Position numbers and translations under genes: made by a program. The notes under the pieces are model-generated. The model made no database searches. It had not been told where the DNA came from and saw nothing but the letters and a program-made list of their open reading frames with translations. DNA of 64,000 nucleotides from a bacterium D16-34 (GTDB lineage: Bacteria > Actinomycetota > Coriobacteriia > Coriobacteriales > Eggerthellaceae): the NCBI GenBank assembly GCA_003612515.1, contig RAZB01000001.1:531265-595264 (forward strand), written 5' to 3'. Below, piece by piece: positions 28,059-35,399 of the stretch (positions are counted from its first letter, which is position 1; each line of letters starts with the position of its first letter).

Positions 28059-29096
28059 ATGCAATCTGGAAAGGCACAAACAAGTTCAGGTAAAGTTGTG
28101 GCAATTGGAGCGCTCATGGTTGATCTGCTCTGCCGGGTTGATAATCTTCCCCAAGCTGGCGAAGGAGTTGTCGTGACGTCCTCGCATATGACCTTGGGAG
28201 GATGTGCGTTTAACTCCGCAGAAGTGCTTCGTCAACTGGGAATATCTTGCGAATTGCTGGCTCCGACTGGACAGGGTATGTTCGCAACCATGGCTCAGGA
28301 GCAGCTCACACAGCGCGGGATAGCACTCTGGCAGCCGGAGGGCGTCGCTTCAGACAATCTTTTTTGTGAGCCCAAAGATTCACCAAACGATTTCAGCACT
28401 CCGCCGTATGATTGTGGAGCATGCATATGTTTTGTGACGCCTGATGGGCAGCGTACGATGGTAACGTTGCCCGGGGTGGAACGACATTTTCAGAGCGCGT
28501 GGTTTGAGCAGGCTCCAGCAAAAGAGGTGTCGCTTGCGTTTTGCAGCGGGTATGAAATCGATGGCGCCGGTGGTCACGCAATTTTAAGTTACCTCAGTCG
28601 AATTCGCCATGATTCGCCCGACGCGACAATCATATATGCAGCCGGGCCGCGCATTGCTGCAGTTTCTCGCGAAAAAACAGCGCAGCTGCTGTCGCTTGAT
28701 GCCGTTTGGCACATCAACGACCAGGAAGCGCTTGCATACTCAGGATGTGAAACGATAGCGTCTGCGGGCACGACAATTGCACAAGCCACCCACAATACGG
28801 TTGTCGTGACGGCAGGCTCACTCGGCGCATATGTATTTGAACCAGTTTGTGGAAACGAAAGCGAGATTACGCATTCACATGTGTCAACAACGCCTGTTGT
28901 GGTGGCAGACACCGTTGGCGCGGGAGATGCGCACTTAGGCGCGATGATTGCGGCTTATATGTGTGGCATGAACTGGGTCGATGCAGCTTGTTTCGCCAAT
29001 AAAATATCAGCAGCAGTCTGCCAAAGTATCGGCGCAACCGTAACAGATGAGAAGCTCGCTATTTTTCGCCAATTGCTTCACGAAAAGCAACAATAG
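28059..29096 (+). CDS. PfkB-family carbohydrate or nucleoside kinase
   Basis: 345 residues. It shows the PfkB first motif as GGCAFNSAEVLRQLG and the second as VADTVGAGDAHLGAM, whose Asp is the catalytic base and whose Gly-Ala-Gly forms the anion hole. The start ATG 28059 follows GAAGGGC. It phosphorylates a sugar or nucleoside in the cytoplasm with ATP; the substrate cannot be assigned because PfkB kinases are diverse. It sits between two giant surface-protein genes on the same strand, with short gaps (140 and 123 bp), which is odd for a metabolic kinase. A link to surface-glycan or salvage metabolism is only speculative. Confidence 0.88.
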   Translation: MQSGKAQTSSGKVVAIGALMVDLLCRVDNLPQAGEGVVVTSSHMTLGGCAFNSAEVLRQLGISCELLAPTGQGMFATMAQEQLTQRGIALWQPEGVASDNLFCEPKDSPNDFSTPPYDCGACICFVTPDGQRTMVTLPGVERHFQSAWFEQAPAKEVSLAFCSGYEIDGAGGHAILSYLSRIRHDSPDATIIYAAGPRIAAVSREKTAQLLSLDAVWHINDQEALAYSGCETIASAGTTIAQATHNTVVVTAGSLGAYVFEPVCGNESEITHSHVSTTPVVVADTVGAGDAHLGAMIAAYMCGMNWVDAACFANKISAAVCQSIGATVTDEKLAIFRQLLHEKQQ

Positions 29097-29110
29097 GCGT
29101 ATTATGGAAA

Positions 29111-29146
29111 CGTTATCCTAAAGGCTGGGGGCTTGGTTGGATAACG
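29111..29146 (+). promoter_or_regulatory. Inverted repeat CGTTATCC...GGATAACG ahead of a surface-protein gene
   Basis: A perfect 8-bp inverted repeat with a 20-bp spacer, 14 bp after the PfkB stop and 74 bp before the next start. No T-run follows, so an operator is more likely than a terminator. The partner protein is unknown. Confidence 0.45.
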
Positions 29147-29219
29147 GGGATTTCTCCTGTTTATTTGCTACAACTAAATGAAAAACGCACCATTTTTGAG
29201 ATACACATTGGAGGTAGCC

Positions 29220-32200
29220 ATGAAGCGCGCGATACCCAAAAGGGGAGCGTCAATCGCAGCGGCATTGCGTAAGCCGTATCACTCTGTCACACAATCAGCA
29301 AACAAACGAACACATGCATGGGCAAAGGTTGCGCTTTCCTGCATTATGGCTTGTGGCCTTATGTTGCCCGTGCAATCATTGGCGGTTGCCAGCGAAGATG
29401 AAGGCATAGCCGCTCATGCAACCGCGGGCTCTTTTGAGGTGGTAGGAGGCACTGCTGGCGTTGACTATTCGTATAGCGGCACGGTGCTGACCATTCTCTC
29501 ATCAACTCCGATGACTATCTCTACGCCGAACCCTACCTCTGACACCATTGAAATTGCCGCAGGTGTGCATGCTGATTTGTTGCTCGCAGGCGTCACCATC
29601 CAAGACGCTGCGGTGCCGGCAATCAATCTGGTCACCAACATCAACGATACAGCGACCGGAGCAGCTGCCACCGATGGTGAGCAAATTCTCAATCAGACGT
29701 CGCTTTATCTGCGTATCAAAGACAATACCGTCAACACTCTTACAACCAAAGGCGGCACCAATGACGCTGGTATTCGCTGTGGTGAAGGGTCTGTTTTGGC
29801 TATCGATGACGAACTCGATAATCGCTTGCAAGGCGGTGGCGAAGCAGTTGTTGAGGGTGAGAAGCTCGTCAACGACGTTGTGCTTGTTGGTGGCAAGCGC
29901 ATCGCAGCAGGTTCACGATCCACCGAGCTCGATAGCGAAAACCCCGGTCAGCTTAACGTCGTTGGCGGCGGTTATGCTCCTGGTATCGGTGGTAGCACCT
30001 ACGAAAATGGCGGCACCATGACCTTCAATGGCGGCGTGCTGGATGTGCGCACTTACGGCTGGAATTTTTCTGGCGAAGGTGGTGCCAGCTATGCGGCAGG
30101 CATTGGAGCTGCAGGATCTGCTGATGGTACCGCTACGGTTATGACCTTTAACGGCGGCACGATCAATGCATATGGTGGCTTGCACGGCGCAGGCATTGGT
30201 GCTGGTCATAGTGGCTGGGATACGAGCTTTCCTGGGCAAAAGCCCAACACTATCCGCACGCGTGGAAGCGGGCATTTCGGTAACGTAGCTGGCAATATTA
30301 CCATTAATGGCGGCTATATCTACTCGCACGGCGGTTGGCATGGCGGCGCGTTTGGCAGTGCTTGCTGGTCGTCAAATCGCGGCAAAACAATCAAGGTCAC
30401 TGGTGGTACGCTTATTCCCATTGCAGGAACTGGTGCTGGTGGTGCCCACACAGGCGACTACAATGTTTTTCCCGAGATCGGCGGTTCGGGCGGATACGTT
30501 GAGATCACTGGCGGATCGGTTCGCTGTACTGATCCGAGCATTCGCTTCCAAGGCATTGGTAAAACTGCCTGGGGAAATAATGCCTATCTCGAGCCTGGTT
30601 ACAATACGAATGATCCTGAAGACCCCAACAAAGTCTTCATGGTGAAAATTGACCTCAGTTCTGAAATCAAGAAGAAAGACGAACTTGGCAACTATATTAC
30701 CGATGGCAATAACTTAGTTGCGAAGTGGGAGCTTTTGGTGGCAGGCGAGTCTTACTCCTATGGCGCTCCACAGCAATTCGATAACGGTGTTTTATATTTG
30801 TGGCTTCCAAAAGAAGCAACCTCTAAGCAGATCACCGTTAACATGACCTACTACGACGAAGACGGCAACGAAGTGGCCATTGAGCCGTTGTTTAGAAATC
30901 CCAACTCAGAAGATATCCTCAAACGCTATGTTGAGTTTGAGCTGCCCAGCAAATATACGGACCAACTGGTTAAATACTATGATGGTCTTCCTTTCAATAA
31001 GTACAGCGTTGAAGCTGAGGGCAACGAAATCATCACCGAGGAAATACCGCCCAAAACGCTCAATATTGATAGCATGGTGGAGTTCTCCTATCAGCGTTAT
31101 ACCGCTATCAATGGAGAATCAATTGGCGCAGAAGTTGATGACAACGAGATGCCCAGCGATGAAGGCGTCATGCGCTTCATTATGACCTCAACGCAGTATT
31201 CAGATGAGAAAGAAGACGGCTTCGACCAAAATTATTGGGGACATCGCGCTTATGGTTGGTGTGTTATTAATCCCGTTCCGTCGAAAGTTAATTTGGTAGA
31301 AGCCGAGTGGGTGGCCGACAAAGAGCCTGGCGACAACGAGCACGACGCTCGCCAGCAAATTTTGGTACGCGCAGATATTGGCGGCGGTTATTTCGACAAC
31401 GAGAAGAAAAAACCGGTTGCGTCTACCTGCAAGGCGCCGACAGGCAAGGTTCAGCTCTATATCGACGACGAGCCAGTGGGCGATCCCGTTGAGCTGCGTT
31501 TTGAGCCGGTGACGCTTGAGGATGGCACCGTTTTGCCTGCAAATGCGGTTGAAGTGCCTAACGGAAGTGGCGGATCTACCACGCATTTCGAGTATTTGTT
31601 TACGCCAGCCGATGAAGACTTCCATGTGCCCAATGAGGCTAGCAGCGACAACAACAAACACAAGGTTTCGCTGCGTTATGAGCGCGGATTGAATTATCTG
31701 GCAAGCGCAAATCCTGATGAAGATGAGAGCGTTCCAAGCGCAGATATTCGCATTAAACCGGTTGATCCTGAGGCTGCAGTTGAGCCCGATCCGGACAATG
31801 GTCCGAAAAAAATTGAGTCGGATCCGCCAAAAGATGATGGCGAAGACGGCAAGCTCATCAAGGGATCCATGGAGATCCAGTATGTGCGTCCAACCGAGGA
31901 TGACCCGCATCCTGGCATGGTAACAATTAAGGTTAAGACTTCCTCAAGCGCTCCTATTGAGATCACTACTGACGAAGGCGACATTATTGAAGCGAAGATC
32001 GTCGTTGATGAAAATGGCAAGCCGATTCGCGGTGAAGATGGCACCTATGAGATTCAGATTGATCCGAAGCTGATTGGTACAACAACGCTGCACATTGAGC
32101 AAAAGCCCAACGGTGCATACACGGCAACCACGTGGGAATACGAAGTCAAAGTGCTCCCGGATCCGGGTATTGATCCCATTCGTGTGACGTCAAAGTCGGC

Positions 32201-34103
32201 AACGAATCTAACGCATCCAAATAGCCCAACTCAGCCGGGTGATCGCATTCGCTTTGAGCTGTGCGCTGAGAATACCGCACTTGGTTCGGTTTGGAAAAAC
32301 GTTGTGGCAACTGATGTTATTCCTGCGGGATTAACGCTTGATGCAACGACGATTCATCTGGAAAACAAAGCAGACGCTTATAATGACGCATTGACTGAAG
32401 CGGCAGATGGCGCAGCACTTACTCGCGGTCTGTATAGCGTGTCAACTACTGCAGATGGGCGCACGCAGCTAAAGGCATTTGCTGGCGACATCGGTGGTGG
32501 CACCAAGGCTGTCGTGAGCTTCGAGTGTGTCGTTGATAAGGACGCGGTTGGTGCAGATATTACCAATACTGCTCAGTTTAGCGGCGCTAAGTTGGATCCG
32601 AATCACATTCCAGCCGATGACGAGGAGCAAGACACCATCGACGACCCGACACCGACGCCCACTAACCCTGCATATCCTGAGCAAGGCTCTGAGGTTGTGC
32701 CAGACAATCCCAAGGCGGGTGATTTGGTAGCCTCAAAGAAGGTTGAGAACGTAACTCATGCAGGATCTGATCGTACGCATCTGGGCGACATTCTTCGCTA
32801 CACTATTTCGCTTAAGCATACTGGTGCCGACAACTCTGCTGTTCGCAATGTGCTAATTTCAGATCCGCTGCCGGCAGGTTTGTCGTTTGTGCCAGGTTCC
32901 ATAAAGCTGGTTGATGCTGCGGGCAACAAGCACGTGGTTTCGGATAGCGCATGGTATGCCGACAGCAATACTTTGCGTGTTTATGCTGGTGAGGTTCATG
33001 GCGGTCAAGAAGTTCAGCTGATCTTTGATGCAAAGGTGGAGCCACAAGCGCTGCATGAGTCAGTTGCAAACGTTGCGTTGTTCAGCGGCGATAGTCCATC
33101 GAAGGGGACAAAGGACGAGCATGAGCCAGGCGAGGTTGGTCCTGATCCGGCCGATGTGCCCGACAAGCCAAGCAGCCCCGACACTCCTGGCAACCCGAAC
33201 GATCCGGACAACCCAGGCGATCCGAATGACCCGGATAACCCGGATAATCCGGATAACCCCGACAACCCCGACAATCCCGACGACCCTGACCCACTTGGGC
33301 CCGAGTTCGCGATAAGCACTCCGTCCGTCGTTCCTGATCAGGTCGTTGCAAATGACCCGCAGGCTGGCGATGTTGTGGTGGATAAGGTTGCCGATAATCT
33401 TACGCGCAACGATGGCACTACTCATGTAGGTGATACGCTTCGCTATACCATCACGGTTTCAAATACGCATGAGCTGACCTCGCTAATGCACGCGGTGCTT
33501 CGCGATGAACTCCCCAAAGGTGTTGAGCCATTGGCAGGTTCGTTTGTGTTGGTTTTGCCTGATGGATCTCAAGCGGCAGTTGCGGATGCAGTTTATGATC
33601 GCGTTGAACGCGCGCTGATGGTGCAGCTTGGTGATCTCGAGGGTGGCCAGAGCATGACGCTTTCGTTTGAAGTGCTAGTGACCGAAGATGCTCTCGATGC
33701 CGACATTGGCAACATTGCTGTTGTTTCAGGCGAGCTTCCTTCAGTGGTTGACCTGGACAAAGAGCCAAGCGTACCTGGTGAGCCGTTTGTGTTTGATGGC
33801 GATGATGCTAATACAACATGGGAAAGCTGGTCATCAACGCGTTTGACCATTTCGTCACCGAAGGCCTATGCGCCTGGCACCAATGCCAACGGTGGCGTGG
33901 TTAAGGCAGATCCGGACGACATGGTTCGCCTTGCCCAAACCGGCGGTGCAAACCAGGAGCGCGTGTTGACCCCGCTTGCAAAGACGGGCGACACCACGCA
34001 GGACTTAGCATATGGCCTAGTGGGAACTATCGCACTTGCTGGATGTGTGTTGGCTGGTGCAGGTGTTGCTCGCAAACGCCGTTCGCAGGCATCGCGGGAC
34101 TAG
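29220..34103 (+). CDS. Giant surface protein: beta-helix head, three DUF11 units, LAKTG anchor
   Basis: 1627 residues. GGAGG precedes ATG 29220. A long signal peptide (hydrophobic core CIMACGLMLPVQ, cleavage near AVAS) leads to a head with repeated G-G-x-[MI]-T-[FI]-N-G-G strands (about 68-447), probably a beta-helix. A mixed middle region follows. Three DUF11-type domains lie at about 991-1114, 1168-1291 and 1379-1501. The last two are separated by a DNP-rich linker. The C-terminus is LAKTGD (about 1586), a hydrophobic helix and RKRRSQ. The DUF11 units share wording (VGDTLRYTI, LPAGLSFVPGSIKLVD) with the protein at 23287, so the two are paralogues in their stalks but differ in their heads. 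Confidence 0.9.
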   Translation: MKRAIPKRGASIAAALRKPYHSVTQSANKRTHAWAKVALSCIMACGLMLPVQSLAVASEDEGIAAHATAGSFEVVGGTAGVDYSYSGTVLTILSSTPMTISTPNPTSDTIEIAAGVHADLLLAGVTIQDAAVPAINLVTNINDTATGAAATDGEQILNQTSLYLRIKDNTVNTLTTKGGTNDAGIRCGEGSVLAIDDELDNRLQGGGEAVVEGEKLVNDVVLVGGKRIAAGSRSTELDSENPGQLNVVGGGYAPGIGGSTYENGGTMTFNGGVLDVRTYGWNFSGEGGASYAAGIGAAGSADGTATVMTFNGGTINAYGGLHGAGIGAGHSGWDTSFPGQKPNTIRTRGSGHFGNVAGNITINGGYIYSHGGWHGGAFGSACWSSNRGKTIKVTGGTLIPIAGTGAGGAHTGDYNVFPEIGGSGGYVEITGGSVRCTDPSIRFQGIGKTAWGNNAYLEPGYNTNDPEDPNKVFMVKIDLSSEIKKKDELGNYITDGNNLVAKWELLVAGESYSYGAPQQFDNGVLYLWLPKEATSKQITVNMTYYDEDGNEVAIEPLFRNPNSEDILKRYVEFELPSKYTDQLVKYYDGLPFNKYSVEAEGNEIITEEIPPKTLNIDSMVEFSYQRYTAINGESIGAEVDDNEMPSDEGVMRFIMTSTQYSDEKEDGFDQNYWGHRAYGWCVINPVPSKVNLVEAEWVADKEPGDNEHDARQQILVRADIGGGYFDNEKKKPVASTCKAPTGKVQLYIDDEPVGDPVELRFEPVTLEDGTVLPANAVEVPNGSGGSTTHFEYLFTPADEDFHVPNEASSDNNKHKVSLRYERGLNYLASANPDEDESVPSADIRIKPVDPEAAVEPDPDNGPKKIESDPPKDDGEDGKLIKGSMEIQYVRPTEDDPHPGMVTIKVKTSSSAPIEITTDEGDIIEAKIVVDENGKPIRGEDGTYEIQIDPKLIGTTTLHIEQKPNGAYTATTWEYEVKVLPDPGIDPIRVTSKSATNLTHPNSPTQPGDRIRFELCAENTALGSVWKNVVATDVIPAGLTLDATTIHLENKADAYNDALTEAADGAALTRGLYSVSTTADGRTQLKAFAGDIGGGTKAVVSFECVVDKDAVGADITNTAQFSGAKLDPNHIPADDEEQDTIDDPTPTPTNPAYPEQGSEVVPDNPKAGDLVASKKVENVTHAGSDRTHLGDILRYTISLKHTGADNSAVRNVLISDPLPAGLSFVPGSIKLVDAAGNKHVVSDSAWYADSNTLRVYAGEVHGGQEVQLIFDAKVEPQALHESVANVALFSGDSPSKGTKDEHEPGEVGPDPADVPDKPSSPDTPGNPNDPDNPGDPNDPDNPDNPDNPDNPDNPDDPDPLGPEFAISTPSVVPDQVVANDPQAGDVVVDKVADNLTRNDGTTHVGDTLRYTITVSNTHELTSLMHAVLRDELPKGVEPLAGSFVLVLPDGSQAAVADAVYDRVERALMVQLGDLEGGQSMTLSFEVLVTEDALDADIGNIAVVSGELPSVVDLDKEPSVPGEPFVFDGDDANTTWESWSSTRLTISSPKAYAPGTNANGGVVKADPDDMVRLAQTGGANQERVLTPLAKTGDTTQDLAYGLVGTIALAGCVLAGAGVARKRRSQASRD
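33190..33290 (+). repeat. Asp-Asn-Pro repeat linker inside the surface protein
   Basis: About eleven short units (DNP, DDP and NDP types) are encoded by GATCCGGA(C/T)AACCC-like words between the second and third DUF11 domains. The same DNA words occur in the first surface gene at about 3960-4060 and 5030-5150. Confidence 0.85.
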
Positions 34104-34192
34104 CTCGCAGGCACCGCGCGACTAGCACGCGGGTGCCGCCGCCGGTGCTGGCAGGCGTTGCGAGATAAGCTTGCCAGCGTCGCAGGACTAGC
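34083..34192. repeat. Five in-register 22-bp units spanning the stop codon
   Basis: Units begin at 34083, 34105, 34127, 34149 and 34171. The clearest share CGCAGGCA[TC]CGCG and end GACTAGC. The surface gene's TAG stop (34101-34103) lies in the first unit, and TAG recurs at the same place in units two and five. The third unit is the most diverged. Confidence 0.8.
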
Positions 34193-34303
34193 GGACGCGC
34201 CAATTGGTGCTCCTGCGTCACATGTGAAGCTGCGCGGATGCGAAACTTCAGTGGAAGCTGCGGTTTTGATGTGTGCCATTGAACATTTGTAAGTTTTTGG
34301 CAT

Positions 34304-34431
34304 GTTTTGGCTGGAAAAGGCCTCTTGTCGGGGAAACGCGCATGATTTGAGCGTCCAAAACCCCGACGAGGGCACTTTTCCAGCCATTTTGCTGTCAAAA
34401 TCACCGACGAGGGCACTTTTCCAGCCAAAAC
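34304..34431 (-). repeat. Dispersed palindromic element, copy B (reverse complement of copy A)
   Basis: 128 bp. On the minus strand it reads arm, arm, inverted arm like copy A: direct arms at 34404-34431 and 34361-34390 (plus coordinates) and the inverted arm at 34304-34333. Alignment to 6291-6419 runs end to end with mostly single-base differences, strongest in the AAAAGTGCCCTCGTCGG cores. It lies 200 bp downstream of a surface-protein stop, as copy A lies 221 bp downstream of another. Confidence 0.8.
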
Positions 34432-34485
34432 TTGGAATTGAGCGATGTATTTTTAACGGCAAAGCTCGGCTCGCTTGCATAACGC

Positions 34486-34554
34486 CTGGTCACAAATCCT
34501 GCTCACAGATCCTGGCCACAAATGCCAGCCCCACACAGATTCTGGTCGCAGATT
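34486..34554. repeat. Five degenerate 13-bp units
   Basis: CTGGTCACAAATC-type units start at 34486, 34499, 34512, 34525 (four bases longer) and 34542. They have no relation to the neighbouring 22-bp array. They lie in a gene-free 790-bp stretch. Confidence 0.7.
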
Positions 34555-34611
34555 TTGCGCTGCGGGCCCAAGGCATGAACGCTGCTGCCGTCAAGGAAAA
34601 GCAGGCAAAAG

Positions 34612-34640
34612 AAAAACCGACAAGAGGGGGTCTTGTCGGC
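34612..34640 (-). terminator. Terminator-like hairpin on the minus strand
   Basis: CCGACAAGA and TCTTGTCGG (34617-34639) form a 9-bp stem with a GGGGG/CCCCC loop. Read on the minus strand it is followed by GG or G and then TTTTTC. No minus-strand gene ends directly here, so it may back up the terminator at 34829-34867. Confidence 0.45.
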
Positions 34641-34690
34641 TTGCATCGCTTACCCGAGATGAGAGGAGGATGGGCTCGGGCGTTAATGCG

Positions 34691-34797
34691 TTCGTTAACG
34701 AATAGGTATGCGAATCACGAGGAGGAGGTTCGCTGCTTCAAATAAGTTAACGGTGATTAACTTTCTCACATAACGAAGTTTACTATAGTTAACTTAT
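34691..34797. promoter_or_regulatory. Cluster of GTTAAC palindromes
   Basis: TTCGTTAACGAA (34691-34702) is a perfect 12-bp palindrome. ATAAGTTAAC (34742-34751) and GTTAACTTAT (34788-34797) are a 10-bp inverted pair. AAGTTAA / TTAACTT (34744-34763) is nested inside. Such nested sites look like operators, but no gene starts on either side. Confidence 0.5.
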
Positions 34798-34828
34798 GAG
34801 TCAAGTGTAATTTAAAAAAATGGTGCGA

Positions 34829-34867
34829 AAAACAAAAAGTCCCCCCGAAAGGCTTGGTGGGGGGGAC
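34829..34867 (-). terminator. Rho-independent terminator of the universal stress gene
   Basis: Stem GTCCCCCC / GGGGGGAC (34839-34846 with 34860-34867). Read on the minus strand it is followed by TTTTTGTTTTT. It is 28 bp past the stop codon. Confidence 0.85.
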
Positions 34868-34894
34868 GATAAAAGCTTTTAGAAAATGATGTCG

Positions 34895-35362
34895 CTACTT
34901 GACAACAAGTACCGGCACATTCGTTTTGTGTAGCACTGAATAGCAAACGCTGCCAAGCATGCCGCGCACAGAACCCATTCCGCGATGACCCATAACGATG
35001 CAGTCGGCTTCTTCGCCGGCCGCATATGCAGTAATGGCATCGTGCGGAGAGCCTTTCACCACATCAATAACAACGTTTTGCGCATCGCCAACAAGGGGAG
35101 CAATGTCTGCTTGAATGCGAGCAATGTCTTTTGCGCGTTCATCTTCGGGCTCAGGAACAGCGTTGACGTCAAGCGCATCGCCAAGCACACCAGACATGCG
35201 CGACGCAATCTTGAACGTTTCATAAATGGCATCGTTGCCATCAACCACCGCCAGCACCGTAATTTGAGCGTCTGCAGCATCTGCAGTCATGTCGAGGGCA
35301 GCTTGCAGTGCGTGCTGTGAAGGCTCAGAGTTGTCGAAAGGAACCAAAATTTTGCGATACAT
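34895..35362 (-). CDS. Universal stress protein (UspA family)
   Basis: 155 residues, normal for a single-domain Usp. The start at 35362 follows GAGGAG. It opens KILVPFDNSEPSQHAL. It ends with the ATP-binding loop GHRGMGSVRGMLGSV and a VLVVK strand, so it is probably the nucleotide-binding type. It lies 37 bp downstream of the gene at 35400-36965 on the same strand and may be co-transcribed. Usp proteins act in the cytoplasm in stress adaptation; the precise role is not visible. Confidence 0.92.
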   Translation of the reverse strand: MYRKILVPFDNSEPSQHALQAALDMTADAADAQITVLAVVDGNDAIYETFKIASRMSGVLGDALDVNAVPEPEDERAKDIARIQADIAPLVGDAQNVVIDVVKGSPHDAITAYAAGEEADCIVMGHRGMGSVRGMLGSVCYSVLHKTNVPVLVVK

Positions 35363-35399
35363 AGTAATCTCCTCATTTGTGCGCATAGGTGCATGCGAC

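Noticed and set aside
34083..34192. CRISPR array
   Set aside because: Units are directly adjacent with no unique spacers, vary among themselves and lack cas genes.
34302..34745. 147-codon plus-strand frame after the LAKTG protein
   Set aside because: It runs through copy B of the dispersed element and the 13-bp array, has no ribosome site and no protein-like composition.
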